A stretch of 64,000 nucleotides of DNA from JAEXNA01 sp037189585 (GCA_037189585.1 JBBCJA010000042.1:1-64000); one strand, 5' to 3'; positions 17,564-26,017 are shown, counted from the first letter of the stretch. The notes: generated from the letters alone by a model not told the origin. A program made the numbers and translations.

Positions 17564-18955
17564 TTGAGTTCCGCGTCACGGCTTCAGGAGAAGGTCTTCG
17601 GCGTCCTCAGTTTGGCCGTCGCGCTTGCGGCCTTTCATGGACTTTTCTGGTGTGTGTTTCTTTATCCGGGCCTTCTGGGTCAGTGGCTTGCGGGAGTTAA
17701 AGGTAGAAAAAGAGTCGTCTGGGCCGCGGGTTGGGGCGTGGCTTTTTCTCTTCTTTTTTATCACTGGGTCGGCGGGTACGGACTTCTTCCCTGGGTGGCT
17801 CTGGCTCTGGTCCGTGGTCTGCCCTGGGCCCTCTATCCGACGCCTGAGCTTGTCTGGAGATGGTGGCGCCAACGCCAGGGGAAGAGCGAACCAGGCTCCG
17901 AGGTCGTACGGGTCCTGGCAGGTTCGTTGGGGCTGGGCCTGGTCAGCCAGACTCTGCTTCTCGGTATCACCGGCGTGGATTGGGAGACTCCGGCGGCGCT
18001 TTTGACCCCATGGCCCTCTCTTCTTTTGCCACTTCCCTGGCTTGGCTTGGCGATGATGGCGGTCCTCATCGGACTGGTGAGCCATCTCCTGGTTTCAAAG
18101 AGGTTAAGACCTATCTTTCTTGGTTTAGCTTTACTTGGGCTCTGGATCGGAGCCGCCCATGCCCTTTGGCGGGTGGACTCAGAGGGTCCAGGTCTACCCG
18201 TGGCGCTCGTGCAGACGGGCTTTTCTCAGGATGAGAAGTGGGACAGCTCTAAGCGAGAGCAGGGGGTTGAGCAGCTACTTCAAGCCACCTCCGAAGCTGC
18301 TCAGGACGGAGCCGAATTGGTGATCTGGCCCGAAACCGCATGGCCATACCGGGGGATGAGGCGGCGGGTGACCAACACCCGGAAGATCGGAAAAGCGGCC
18401 CGAACCTACCAAATAGACATTTTAGCCTCCTCCATCGAGGAAGTTCCGGATGAAAGGGACCCGGACTGGGTCAACTCGGTCAGTCTGGTTTTATCCTCGG
18501 GGAGATTCACCGAACACTATGAGAAGCGCCGCTTGGCGCCCTTCGCGGAATACATGCCTCTGCCTCGGGGCTGGCAGCCGCGACTGAGAGCCGTATCTCC
18601 CTTTTCGAGCATCAGCCGATTTGTACCGGGCTCGACCGATGTCGTCCTCACTACCTCGAGCGGCCACAAATTCGCGGTGATGATCTGTTATGAATCGATG
18701 ACTCCTAGGATGGCCGGGCATTTGGCCTCTCAGGTGGATTTTTTGGTGGTGGTGACCAACGACGCTCCTTTTCGGCACAGCCAGCCCAATGAGGCGCATT
18801 TTCGATCCGCCATCCTGAGGGCCGTGGAGACAGGCAAACCTGTTTTGCAGGCGGCCAACACCGGAGTCAGCGGAGCGATCGCCTCGAATGGACGGGTTCT
18901 TCTTCGCACGCCGGTAGGATTTTCTGGACCGAACGTACAACATGTGCGGCCGTGA
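17564..18955 (+). CDS. lnt: Apolipoprotein N-acyltransferase
   Basis: Inner-membrane enzyme adding the third acyl chain to lipoproteins, which implies a diderm envelope. 463 residues: N-terminal hydrophobic helices (about 1-205), then a nitrilase-type domain with the expected catalytic Glu (WPETAWP), Lys (YEKRRLAPFAEYMPL) and Cys (MICYES). TTG start. The protein stops soon after the ANTGVSG segment and lacks the final transmembrane helix normally present at the C-terminus, so it may be 3-prime truncated. Alone on its strand; a CarD-like gene follows. Confidence 0.9.
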   Translation: MSSASRLQEKVFGVLSLAVALAAFHGLFWCVFLYPGLLGQWLAGVKGRKRVVWAAGWGVAFSLLFYHWVGGYGLLPWVALALVRGLPWALYPTPELVWRWWRQRQGKSEPGSEVVRVLAGSLGLGLVSQTLLLGITGVDWETPAALLTPWPSLLLPLPWLGLAMMAVLIGLVSHLLVSKRLRPIFLGLALLGLWIGAAHALWRVDSEGPGLPVALVQTGFSQDEKWDSSKREQGVEQLLQATSEAAQDGAELVIWPETAWPYRGMRRRVTNTRKIGKAARTYQIDILASSIEEVPDERDPDWVNSVSLVLSSGRFTEHYEKRRLAPFAEYMPLPRGWQPRLRAVSPFSSISRFVPGSTDVVLTTSSGHKFAVMICYESMTPRMAGHLASQVDFLVVVTNDAPFRHSQPNEAHFRSAILRAVETGKPVLQAANTGVSGAIASNGRVLLRTPVGFSGPNVQHVRP

Positions 18956-19069
18956 CGGCCTCCAAATCTTAGTCAGGGTGGGTTTGGTTTAGAGCGAAAC
19001 TTTTTCCGCCGTCAGCCCTTTATATACAATAGGGGTCACGAAATTCCAGAAAAGTGAGTATTTGAATCA

Positions 19070-19558
19070 TTGAGAAAGTTTGATTGCGACAGCCCCGTCT
19101 GCCACCCGATGTACGGCCTCGGCACCGTGCAGACCATTGAGGAGAAGACCGTTCTAGGAGAGAAGATCTCCCTGGCTCAGATTTTCTTCCCCCACGAAAA
19201 CCTCAAGATGATGGTGAACGTGGATAAAGAGACCGAACTGTTTCGCCCCTTGATCGAAAAAGATAAGGTCGGTGAGGTGTTCGAATTCCTCGAGTCCCAT
19301 GAGGTCGAGGTTCTTTCGCGCGCTAACCAGCGCCAGCGCATGCACCTGGAGAAGATCAAGAGCAACAATATCTTCTCCCTCTGCGAAGTGATCAAAGATC
19401 TCGCCTTGATGTCTCAGAAAAAGAAGCTCTCTTTCAAAGAAGCCGAGATGTACGAGCGGGCCAAGAGAGTTCTCGTCGATGAGCTGGCACTGGTCACCGG
19501 TGGGCAGAAGGAAGCCTTGGACGAGAAGGTTCTCGCCGCGTGCTTTTCGGCCAACTAG
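19070..19558 (+). CDS. CarD/CdnL-like RNA polymerase-binding regulator, copy 1
   Basis: 162 residues. The N-terminus (VCHPMYGLGTVQTIEEKTV) is the CarD/CdnL/TRCF Tudor-like RNA polymerase-interaction module, and the rest is helical as in CdnL. These proteins bind the polymerase beta subunit and stabilise open complexes, often at rRNA promoters. TTG start, weak ribosome-binding site; a TATATACAAT sequence about 40 bases upstream may be a -10 element. It ends in a clear terminator. A paralogue of identical length is at 63160-63648. Confidence 0.85.
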   Translation: MRKFDCDSPVCHPMYGLGTVQTIEEKTVLGEKISLAQIFFPHENLKMMVNVDKETELFRPLIEKDKVGEVFEFLESHEVEVLSRANQRQRMHLEKIKSNNIFSLCEVIKDLALMSQKKKLSFKEAEMYERAKRVLVDELALVTGGQKEALDEKVLAACFSAN

Positions 19559-19578
19559 AGTCGTTCTGGCTAAAACGA

Positions 19579-19600
19579 GGGGCCCCGAGAGGGGCCTTTT
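19579..19600 (+). terminator. Rho-independent terminator after CarD-like gene 1
   Basis: GGCCCC-GAGA-GGGGCC stem-loop (19581-19596) followed by TTTT, 22 bases after the stop codon. Confidence 0.8.
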
Positions 19601-19605
19601 GTCTT

Positions 19606-20706
19606 TTGGAAGGACTGTGGCGTGTCTGTCTGGTTCTCGGGATAGTGGCGTTGTCATCGGGAACGCTCCCGGCTAGCGCTCAGGTTGAGCAGACCATGCT
19701 TTTGGTGGTGGTGCCACGGACCATGAGCTTGAATGCCCTGGAGGTGGACCGCTGGGTCGACCTCCTCAAGATCGAGCGCGAGCGCAGGCGCCGAAACTCC
19801 GCGGAGCTTCCCATTCTCCGCCTGAGTCCCGGCGAGTCGAGTCATCGAAAAGTTCTTCAAGGACTCGGACTCGACGACCGTTCCGAGGTCAGGACCTATA
19901 CTTGCCTTCGGGACGCTAAAGGGTGGCCGGTCAGAATCCTGCGCGCCCATCCCGCGGAGACTCCGGCCGACGCCATCGTCTCCGAATCCCTGGAAGCTCC
20001 GGTGACTCCCGCCGTCAAAAACGATCAGGCGGTGGGGCTCCTTTTAGTCGGAAGTGCGGAAGACCGGACGACGACCGAGATTTTTCTCAAAGAGCTGGGT
20101 CGATTTTGGGTGGCGCGCTACGGGCGTGTCCGCCCCTCTCCCTATCCGCTGGCGTCTTATGATCTCGGCGACCCGGAAGTCGCCGCCGCATTGTCTTCGA
20201 GCTTTCCCGAGTTGCTCGACCGGCCGCCGCTGGTGGCGCTATGTCTTTTCGTCGACGACCAGCCCATAGAGATTGTGCAGGTCTATCGCGCCCTCGACAC
20301 CCCGGCTTCCCTGGTCCGCGAAATTTCGGCGGCGCGCCCCGCCGCTCTCAAGGGTTCGACAAGGACGGCGGCGCTTCCTCACCGAGCGCCCCGGGCCCAG
20401 TCTGTTGGGCTTTCGGATGATCAAGAACGGGTACTTCTGGTCTCTCGCCTGCAAGAGACCGCGCGTCAACTCTGGGGAGCGGCTCAAGAGGATCAAAGCC
20501 GCCACAATCAGGCGGCTAAGCGCCTTCTGCTACGGGTGATCGAGGAAAGCCGTCGCTATCTCGATGGGGAATCTGAGACGTGGCCGCTTCTTCAAGAGAG
20601 TTTGCGCGACTATGCCGTGGAGCCTTTTGTCACTGATGACCCTAGGCTCGCGGAGGGGCTAGCGCGTTTTCTTCATCTCGGTAAGACTCTCTTAGGTGAT
20701 CCTTGA
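19606..20706 (+). CDS. Secreted hypothetical protein
   Basis: 366 residues from a TTG at 19606, which gives a proper signal peptide (LWRVCLVLGIVALSSGTLPA, cleavage near ASAQ). Earlier in-frame starts would run through the upstream terminator, so I reject them. The mature part is soluble with no domain I recognise; it contains an LLLVGSAEDRTT segment and an acidic, helical C-terminus. Its last 65 bases overlap the end of the convergent histidine-kinase gene. Confidence 0.65.
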   Translation: MEGLWRVCLVLGIVALSSGTLPASAQVEQTMLLVVVPRTMSLNALEVDRWVDLLKIERERRRRNSAELPILRLSPGESSHRKVLQGLGLDDRSEVRTYTCLRDAKGWPVRILRAHPAETPADAIVSESLEAPVTPAVKNDQAVGLLLVGSAEDRTTTEIFLKELGRFWVARYGRVRPSPYPLASYDLGDPEVAAALSSSFPELLDRPPLVALCLFVDDQPIEIVQVYRALDTPASLVREISAARPAALKGSTRTAALPHRAPRAQSVGLSDDQERVLLVSRLQETARQLWGAAQEDQSRHNQAAKRLLLRVIEESRRYLDGESETWPLLQESLRDYAVEPFVTDDPRLAEGLARFLHLGKTLLGDP

Positions 20707-22600
20707 TCGACTCGTGGTGAGAGCGGGTGAACACCTCGGAGACCTCGTTCCAGGATCGACGAAAAGCCTCCACCACCGAGGGGTCAAAAGCTTTCCCGGA
20801 ACCCAGTTCGATCTGGGTTTTGGCTTCTTCTAAGGAGAGCGCCTCACGATAGGGCCGGTCCACCGTCATGGCGTCGAAAGAGTCGACCACCGCGATAATG
20901 CGAGCCAGAATGGGGATCTCCTGACCTTGCAGACCGTCGGGATATCCGCTTCCGTCCCAGCGTTCATGATGGGAACGAACCGCGTCGATGGCGGGTTGCA
21001 GAACCCCCACCGAGGTGAGAAGGTCGGCACCGATCTCCGAGTGGGCCTCGGCGGCCCGGCGTTCCTTTTCGGTCAGTCCGCCGGTTTTGGAAAGGACCGA
21101 CTCGGTCACACCGATCTTACCGATGTCATAAAGGAGCAAACCGTAGAGAAACTCGGGGCGTGACAAAAGCGTGGGGTCTAGATGTCGAGCCACCGCGCGC
21201 GCGTAGTCGAGCACACGTTCTCCCTGGGATGTGCCGCCTGTGACACGAGGGTCGACCATACGAATCAGGGAGACCAGGGTCTCGATAAAGGTCTGTTCGA
21301 GAACGCGTTTTTGCTCCTCGGCGTGGCGACGCCTGATCCGCTCGGCCTCGAGCATCTCGTAGAGCTCTTGAGCGTACTCCCGCAAGTCCTTCGCATCCGC
21401 GTCGGCAGGCGGTGGGCTGGTGAGTTTGCCCTGAGGGAGCGGTAAGCTCACCTGGGCTCGAACCGGGAGCGCCACGACAGCTTTCGTTCCTTCGCCCAGC
21501 TGACTGGACAGGCTCAACACCCCCCCATGGCTTTCGATGGTCCGGCGAGCCAACGATAGACCAATCCCCAACCCCTCCACGCTGCGGGTGTTGACGTCGG
21601 CGACCTGATAGAACGGGTCGAAGACACGCGCGAGCTCGTTTTGGCCGATGCCTGGGCCGTTGTCGAGAATCTCGACCTCGATCCACCCCGGGTTAGGGGA
21701 ATACCTACCGGTGATCTCCACCCGTCCACCGGGGCGGTTGAACAACAATGCGTTTTCGATCAGCTGGAGAAGGGCGTCAGGCAGACCCGCCGGGTCTCCG
21801 GTGATGGGCAGGCTTTCGGTTCTCAAATGCAGTTCCAGGCCGCGCTGACGGGCCACCGGTTGAAGGTCTCCCACCAGGCGACGTAGGGTCAGGGCGAGAT
21901 CCCAACGGTCTCTCTTTTGTGGAACGGATACGGTGAAGCGGAGTAGTTCATCGACGAGTTTGGAGAGTCGGGTGGTCCCTTCATGAGCCGAACCCACGCA
22001 TTCGCTGGCGATAGGATTGTCCCACTTGGTGGAGAGCTTTCGCAGCACGTGGAGATTCCCTGAAATGACCGTGAGAGGGGTGCGCAGCTCGTGGGAAACC
22101 AGGGAGAGGAAGGTGTTTTTCATCCTTTCTAGCTCTTTGTGGTGGCGATGAGCCTCGCGAAGCTGAGACTCTTTGCGTCGAAACTTTTCGAATTCGCGCT
22201 CTCTTTCGCGCATGAAACATAGGGTCGCGTCTTCTGGCTGACGGTCCCCTCCGTCGAGAAGCACGCGCAGGTCGCTCACCCGGAAAGGGCAGACCAAAAC
22301 TTCGACGGATTCCTCGCTCGGCTCTTCCGTTCCGGGCGGTATGGTCATCACCCAGCGCTCGACCAACGGGCGAGCTTGGCGAGTCGAACGCAAGTCCAGA
22401 CGCATGCTCAGGGCTCGAGCGAAGATCACCCCAACGTAGGGGGCCTCTTTTTGTAGGTGAGAGGTGAAATCGTCCTCCGTGGCCGTGACCACGGAATAAC
22501 GAAGCTCCTCGAGAGAGCGGACAAGCAACGCGCGTAGCGCCGAATCGGGCTCGAAAATCAGCACGGGACTTCGTAGCGCCTCGGAAGGCTTGCGGGACAT
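20642..22600 (-). CDS. Sensor histidine kinase fused to a variant HD-GYP domain
   Basis: 652 residues. Order: degenerate receiver-like region (about 10-115), coiled coil (about 125-160), HisKA with phospho-acceptor His170 (SHELRTP), HATPase with N283, DNGPGIG (about 313) and GLGIGLSLA, then an HD-GYP domain (about 440-615). HD-GYP proteins normally hydrolyse cyclic di-GMP. Here the HHERWDGSGYP signature (about 544-554) and a conserved AHSEIG His are kept, but the HD pair reads YD (491-492), and the first-helix metal His is replaced, so activity is uncertain. No membrane segment is visible. Probably a cytosolic two-component/c-di-GMP hybrid; no response regulator is adjacent. Confidence 0.88.
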   Translation of the reverse strand: MSRKPSEALRSPVLIFEPDSALRALLVRSLEELRYSVVTATEDDFTSHLQKEAPYVGVIFARALSMRLDLRSTRQARPLVERWVMTIPPGTEEPSEESVEVLVCPFRVSDLRVLLDGGDRQPEDATLCFMREREREFEKFRRKESQLREAHRHHKELERMKNTFLSLVSHELRTPLTVISGNLHVLRKLSTKWDNPIASECVGSAHEGTTRLSKLVDELLRFTVSVPQKRDRWDLALTLRRLVGDLQPVARQRGLELHLRTESLPITGDPAGLPDALLQLIENALLFNRPGGRVEITGRYSPNPGWIEVEILDNGPGIGQNELARVFDPFYQVADVNTRSVEGLGIGLSLARRTIESHGGVLSLSSQLGEGTKAVVALPVRAQVSLPLPQGKLTSPPPADADAKDLREYAQELYEMLEAERIRRRHAEEQKRVLEQTFIETLVSLIRMVDPRVTGGTSQGERVLDYARAVARHLDPTLLSRPEFLYGLLLYDIGKIGVTESVLSKTGGLTEKERRAAEAHSEIGADLLTSVGVLQPAIDAVRSHHERWDGSGYPDGLQGQEIPILARIIAVVDSFDAMTVDRPYREALSLEEAKTQIELGSGKAFDPSVVEAFRRSWNEVSEVFTRSHHESIKDHLRESYRDEENALAPPRA

Positions 22601-22682
22601 GGGCCGCGCATTCGACAGGCAGGCGAGTCTCTCCCGTTTGCTGTATTCTTACTTCGTGTCAAAGTTTGATAATTTCGTAACG

Positions 22683-22982
22683 ATGGTCAGCGCTGAAGCG
22701 ACCGTCGCGTGTCTCAATAGGCCCCAGGCGGGCATTCGTCCCGCCTCGATTATCGGAGTGGCGATTCAGTGTCCGGCCCATTCTCTCAGCGACTCCCCCG
22801 AGCGGCTGCGCGAGCAGGCTCAAGAGATGGTGGACTGGTTCTTCGGTGCGCGCGACCCCTCATGGTTGCCGGAACATCTCTTGTACGAAGAGGTCGAGGA
22901 GATCGTGGAAGAGCTGATTCCGATCCGTGAAGAGGAAGAGTACGAGTACGTTGAACCCACGGAGACTTACTACGAGGAGTGA
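22683..22982 (+). CDS. Small acidic hypothetical protein
   Basis: 99 residues from the ATG at 22683, with an in-frame GTG at 22656 as an alternative. The C-terminal half is very acidic and tyrosine-rich (EEVEEIVEELIP, EEEEYEYVEP). No domain recognised. It is divergent from the histidine kinase and overlaps the start of the zinc-ribbon membrane protein, so the two are probably translationally coupled. Confidence 0.5.
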   Translation: MVSAEATVACLNRPQAGIRPASIIGVAIQCPAHSLSDSPERLREQAQEMVDWFFGARDPSWLPEHLLYEEVEEIVEELIPIREEEEYEYVEPTETYYEE

Positions 22983-23619
22983 TGTTTCTCGTCGTCGAGC
23001 GGTAAGGCTACTATCTCTACCGCTCGGATTCGCCCTTTGCGCCTCGGTCGCCCTGCCCTGGTTCCACCTGCCCATTTTCGGGCAGTCCGTACCGGCTCCC
23101 GCCTGGAACAGTTTAGGATTGGGGCTGCTCTTTCTGGGTGGAATGCACCTGCTGAGGGCTTTCAATGCTCCTGGTGTAGCCTGGGTGATACGGGTTGTTC
23201 TTCCCTGGGCTCTCTATCGTTGGTGGACTATCGAGGAGACCTACCGGTTGTGGGGCAAGGCCATGCTGGCTTCTCTGCAGCTTCGCCTCTCCACGGTCAA
23301 TAAAGCCTTAACGACTCTGGGTTTTGACGGCGTATCCGTTTTTGATGTCTCGCAGTGGCAGGAGATGCCGCCGGGATGGGGCTGGAAATTGGCGGGCTTT
23401 TGTCTCGTTCTCGCTGTCCTGGTAACTTTGTTGGATTGGCCCAGTCGCACCCGTTGCCCCGAGTGCCTGGTCAAGGTACTGCCGGAGGACCCCTTTTGTC
23501 ATGGATGTGGACATCGCTTTCCGGAGGTGCCCGGCTGTTCGGGATGTGGTCGACGGCCCGCCCGGGGAGATAAGTTCTGCCGCTCTTGTGGACGAGCCGT
23601 CACGGTAGTTGAGCCATGA
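22927..23619 (+). CDS. Membrane protein with C-terminal double zinc ribbon
   Basis: 230 residues from a GTG at 22927, overlapping the upstream gene. Several transmembrane helices lie between about 28 and 165. A cytoplasmic tail follows with two zinc-ribbon units (RCPECLVKV ... CHGCGHRF and GCSGCGRRP ... CRSCGRAV, four CxxC pairs). Function unknown. The exact start is uncertain because strong start signals are lacking. Confidence 0.65.
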   Translation: MKRKSTSTLNPRRLTTRSDVSRRRAVRLLSLPLGFALCASVALPWFHLPIFGQSVPAPAWNSLGLGLLFLGGMHLLRAFNAPGVAWVIRVVLPWALYRWWTIEETYRLWGKAMLASLQLRLSTVNKALTTLGFDGVSVFDVSQWQEMPPGWGWKLAGFCLVLAVLVTLLDWPSRTRCPECLVKVLPEDPFCHGCGHRFPEVPGCSGCGRRPARGDKFCRSCGRAVTVVEP

Positions 23620-23622
23620 GGA

Positions 23623-23799
23623 CCTGTCAAGAAATTAGATTGTACAATTGGGCGGATCGAGTCATCCCCTCCAGTTGCGTCACTCTTCGGTTAAATACCG
23701 CGCAGTATCCCGTCTAGCGGGACCGAGGTTCGCCCCTCATCGCTCCTGGCTGGCGGGCGCCTCGCCCACGCTCAATTGTACATCTTATTTCTTGACAGG
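23623..23799. mobile_element. MITE-like inverted-repeat element or IS remnant, about 175 bp
   Basis: Terminal inverted repeats at 23623-23650 and 23773-23799 match over about 27 bases apart from one mismatch and one indel (CCTGTCAAGAAATTAGAT... and its complement). The ends read TGTCAAG...CTTGACA, the TG/CA form common to DDE-transposase elements. The interior has no coding potential. No clear target-site duplication is visible. It sits between the zinc-ribbon membrane gene and the rpmE promoter. Confidence 0.75.
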
Positions 23800-23827
23800 C
23801 CCTAAGTTGCTTTTTTTGCCAAAACCC

Positions 23828-23857
23828 TTGTCCTTTTCCCCGGCCTGAGACTATAAT
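23828..23857 (+). promoter_or_regulatory. Sigma70-type promoter of rpmE
   Basis: TTGTCC (23828-23833), an 18-base spacer and a perfect TATAAT (23852-23857), then a Shine-Dalgarno GAGGAG at 23875 and the rpmE ATG at 23888. The promoter lies just outside the right end of the inverted-repeat element. Confidence 0.75.
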
Positions 23858-23887
23858 GCGCGACATCGAAATTTGAGGAGCATTCTC

Positions 23888-24130
23888 ATGAAAAAGGGCA
23901 TTCACCCCGAGATGCACACGGTTATCTACCAGGACATCTCGACTCAGCACGCTTTCCTGTCCCAGTCGACGATGAGAGCCAAGGAGACCATGAAATGGGA
24001 AGACGGTAACGAATACCCAGTCATCAAGGTGGAAATTTCCAGCGATTCTCACCCTTTCTACACCGGTAAGCACCGTGCCGTCGCCGTTGAGGGTCGCGTA
24101 CAGCGCTTCATGAAGCGTTATCAAAAGTAG
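23888..24130 (+). CDS. rpmE2: 50S ribosomal protein L31, C-minus (type B-like)
   Basis: 80 residues beginning MKKGIHPEMHTVIYQD and ending HPFYTGKHRAVAVEGRVQRF plus a short basic tail, as in L31. The zinc CxxC motifs of type A L31 are absent, so this is the zinc-independent form. The ATG follows GAGGAG at 7 bases; an upstream in-frame start would add five residues. It has its own promoter (23828-23857) and ends at a terminator whose stem contains the next gene's ribosome-binding site. Confidence 0.93.
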   Translation: MKKGIHPEMHTVIYQDISTQHAFLSQSTMRAKETMKWEDGNEYPVIKVEISSDSHPFYTGKHRAVAVEGRVQRFMKRYQK

Positions 24131-24154
24131 TTTAGAGACCACTTTTGTGAAAGG

Positions 24155-24179
24155 CCTCTCCGAGCGGGGAGGTTTTTTT
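24155..24179 (+). terminator. rpmE terminator overlapping the next gene's ribosome-binding site
   Basis: CCTCTCC (24155-24161), loop GAGC, GGGGAGG (24166-24172), then seven T (24173-24179). The ATG of the methyltransferase begins at 24180, so GGGGAGG serves both as the right arm of the hairpin and as the Shine-Dalgarno. Confidence 0.85.
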
Positions 24180-24950
24180 ATGAGCGAGCTCACCGAACTC
24201 TCCGACACCTTGCAATTCGCCCTGGCCGAGTTTCTGCCTGGGCTTCCTTTGCGGTGGTACCATGTGCCCTCGGGGTGCTACGTACCCTCGGGGTACGAAC
24301 TTCCGGGTGAGCTCCAGGGCTTTTTCCTAGAGCAAGAGCCGGCGCTTCTTCCCCTTCCGGGCGATCTGGTACCGAGGGTGATGGACGCGCCACCTTTCTG
24401 GTCGCTGTTGTGGCCCTCAGGAGAGACAGCCTGTCGCTTGTTGCTCGACAGCGCGGAGCTGGTTCGGGGAAAAAGTGTGCTCGACTTTGGCTGCGGTTGT
24501 GGACTTTTGGCATGCGCCGCCGCTCGCGTGGGAGCAATCCAGGTGTTCGCGGTGGATAACGATCCGCTGGCCGCGCGAGCCGCGCGTCTTCACGCCCTGG
24601 CCAACAGGACTCAGGTCGAAGTCGTGACCGATTGGGATGGTCGTGAGGTCGACCTGTTGATCGTCGCGGACTTCCTCTACGATACGACCCACCTTCCGCT
24701 CTTTGAAGCCCTGGCTTCCGCGGCGCGAGAGGTTTTGGTCGTGGATAGCCGCTTGCGGGTTCTTCCCATGAAAGGTTTTCTCTATCTTGGTGAACGCTCC
24801 GGGAAGGCTATCCCTGACCTTGAGAAAGGTTCTCCCACGAGAGAGTTTGGAAGTCTTCGTTTTTGGTATCGGGGCGCCCGAAACAAGGCCTGGGACGAGA
24901 GTTTTCAAAGACTTTCCGACCCTGTTGCGTGTCGTCTCGCGCAGTGCTAG
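24180..24950 (+). CDS. SAM-dependent methyltransferase (ETFB-KMT/PrmA-like)
   Basis: 256 residues. A PPFWSLLWPSGETACRLLLD segment followed by SVLDFGCGCGLLACAAARVG and VFAVDNDPLAARAA is the class I SAM-binding core, most like the ETFB lysine methyltransferase/nicotinamide-methyltransferase-like family. The PFWxxLWPS element preceding motif I supports a protein-lysine methyltransferase, but the substrate is not established. The ATG at 24180 uses the GGGGAGG inside the rpmE terminator hairpin. I see no signal peptide. Confidence 0.8.
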   Translation: MSELTELSDTLQFALAEFLPGLPLRWYHVPSGCYVPSGYELPGELQGFFLEQEPALLPLPGDLVPRVMDAPPFWSLLWPSGETACRLLLDSAELVRGKSVLDFGCGCGLLACAAARVGAIQVFAVDNDPLAARAARLHALANRTQVEVVTDWDGREVDLLIVADFLYDTTHLPLFEALASAAREVLVVDSRLRVLPMKGFLYLGERSGKAIPDLEKGSPTREFGSLRFWYRGARNKAWDESFQRLSDPVACRLAQC

Positions 24951-25122
24951 ACTCTCTTTCTCGGAAGTCCGGGTCCCGGTTCAGAACGCTGTGGTCAGGG
25001 GCATCCGAGGAGGCCAAAGGTCGCCGAGGGGTCGGGCGTAGCGCTTCGACTCGACGCGGGCGTGTGGCTGGGAAGACCCGCGACCAGGGAGCGGTCGTCT
25101 TCAACGGGAAGAAAGGTTGACA

Positions 25123-25929
25123 ATGGCTCGAATACCTCTGCTGCTATCGATTCCGCACGGCGGCTCTATGCTGCCACGCGAGCTAGCACCACGCTTCGCA
25201 CTGTCCCAGGCCGAACTCTTCTACGAGTCGGACCCCTGGACCCGCGAACTTTTCGCCATGGGAGAGATGGTCCAGGGTCGGCTGGAAGCGGAAATCGCGC
25301 GCTGTGTGGTTGATTTGGATTGCGACCCCGGCCTTCGCCCACCTGACCATGAGGATGGTGTCTGTAAGGTCCACACCGATTTCGGCAAGGTTATCTGGGA
25401 AAAGGACGGGTTCCCCACCGGTGAGGAGATCGACCGGCTCCTTGACCGATATCACCGCCCTTTCCACGAGGTCCTTTCAAGAACCGCCAATCGTGGCGCT
25501 GTCAGGCTCGGAATCGACTGTCACTCGATGTTGCCCGAGGCACCTCCCCGCTCGGATGAGCCCGGGGTAAAGAGGCCCTGGTTCTGTATCTCCAACTTTG
25601 GAGACGAGGATGGAGAGGGAGACGACACCACTTGTCCGGTGGAGTTGATGCTGGCTCTCAAGGAAGCTATCGAGAAAGAGTTCGGCGAGGATGACCGCGA
25701 GGACGGCGTGGATTTGGTAAAAATGAACAACCCCTACACCGGCGGGTACATCCTCGACCGGCATGGGCGCGGCTACACTCCGTGGATTCGACTGGCTATC
25801 AACCAGGCTATCTATCTGCAACAAACAGGAACCTTCAATGAAGTTCCCGATTCGGACCGCGAGTTGATCGCGACCATACGGCGGCGCCTGTTGAAAGTGT
25901 TGGCCACTTTCGCCGAGTCTCTCGACTAG
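25123..25929 (+). CDS. N-formylglutamate amidohydrolase-family protein
   Basis: 268 residues with family hallmarks: LLLSIPHGG near the N-terminus, DLDCDPG, GIDCHSMLP and NNPYTGGYIL, plus several metal-binding His and Asp. Family members hydrolyse N-formylglutamate or related N-acyl amino acids; the exact substrate here is unknown. The ATG at 25123 follows AAAGG. It stands about 170 bases after the methyltransferase; that gap holds nothing I can call. Confidence 0.85.
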   Translation: MARIPLLLSIPHGGSMLPRELAPRFALSQAELFYESDPWTRELFAMGEMVQGRLEAEIARCVVDLDCDPGLRPPDHEDGVCKVHTDFGKVIWEKDGFPTGEEIDRLLDRYHRPFHEVLSRTANRGAVRLGIDCHSMLPEAPPRSDEPGVKRPWFCISNFGDEDGEGDDTTCPVELMLALKEAIEKEFGEDDREDGVDLVKMNNPYTGGYILDRHGRGYTPWIRLAINQAIYLQQTGTFNEVPDSDRELIATIRRRLLKVLATFAESLD

Positions 25930-26017
25930 CGAAAAATCTAGGTCGTCTGAGAGGTAACTGTTTAAGTTTGCTGGAAGTTCTCCGGCACAAATACAGAAAC
26001 CTTAAGGCTACTCACTC

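Noticed and set aside
24951..25122. A tRNA or other RNA gene in the 170-base gap before the N-formylglutamate amidohydrolase gene
   Set aside because: No cloverleaf or T-loop pattern could be folded by eye.
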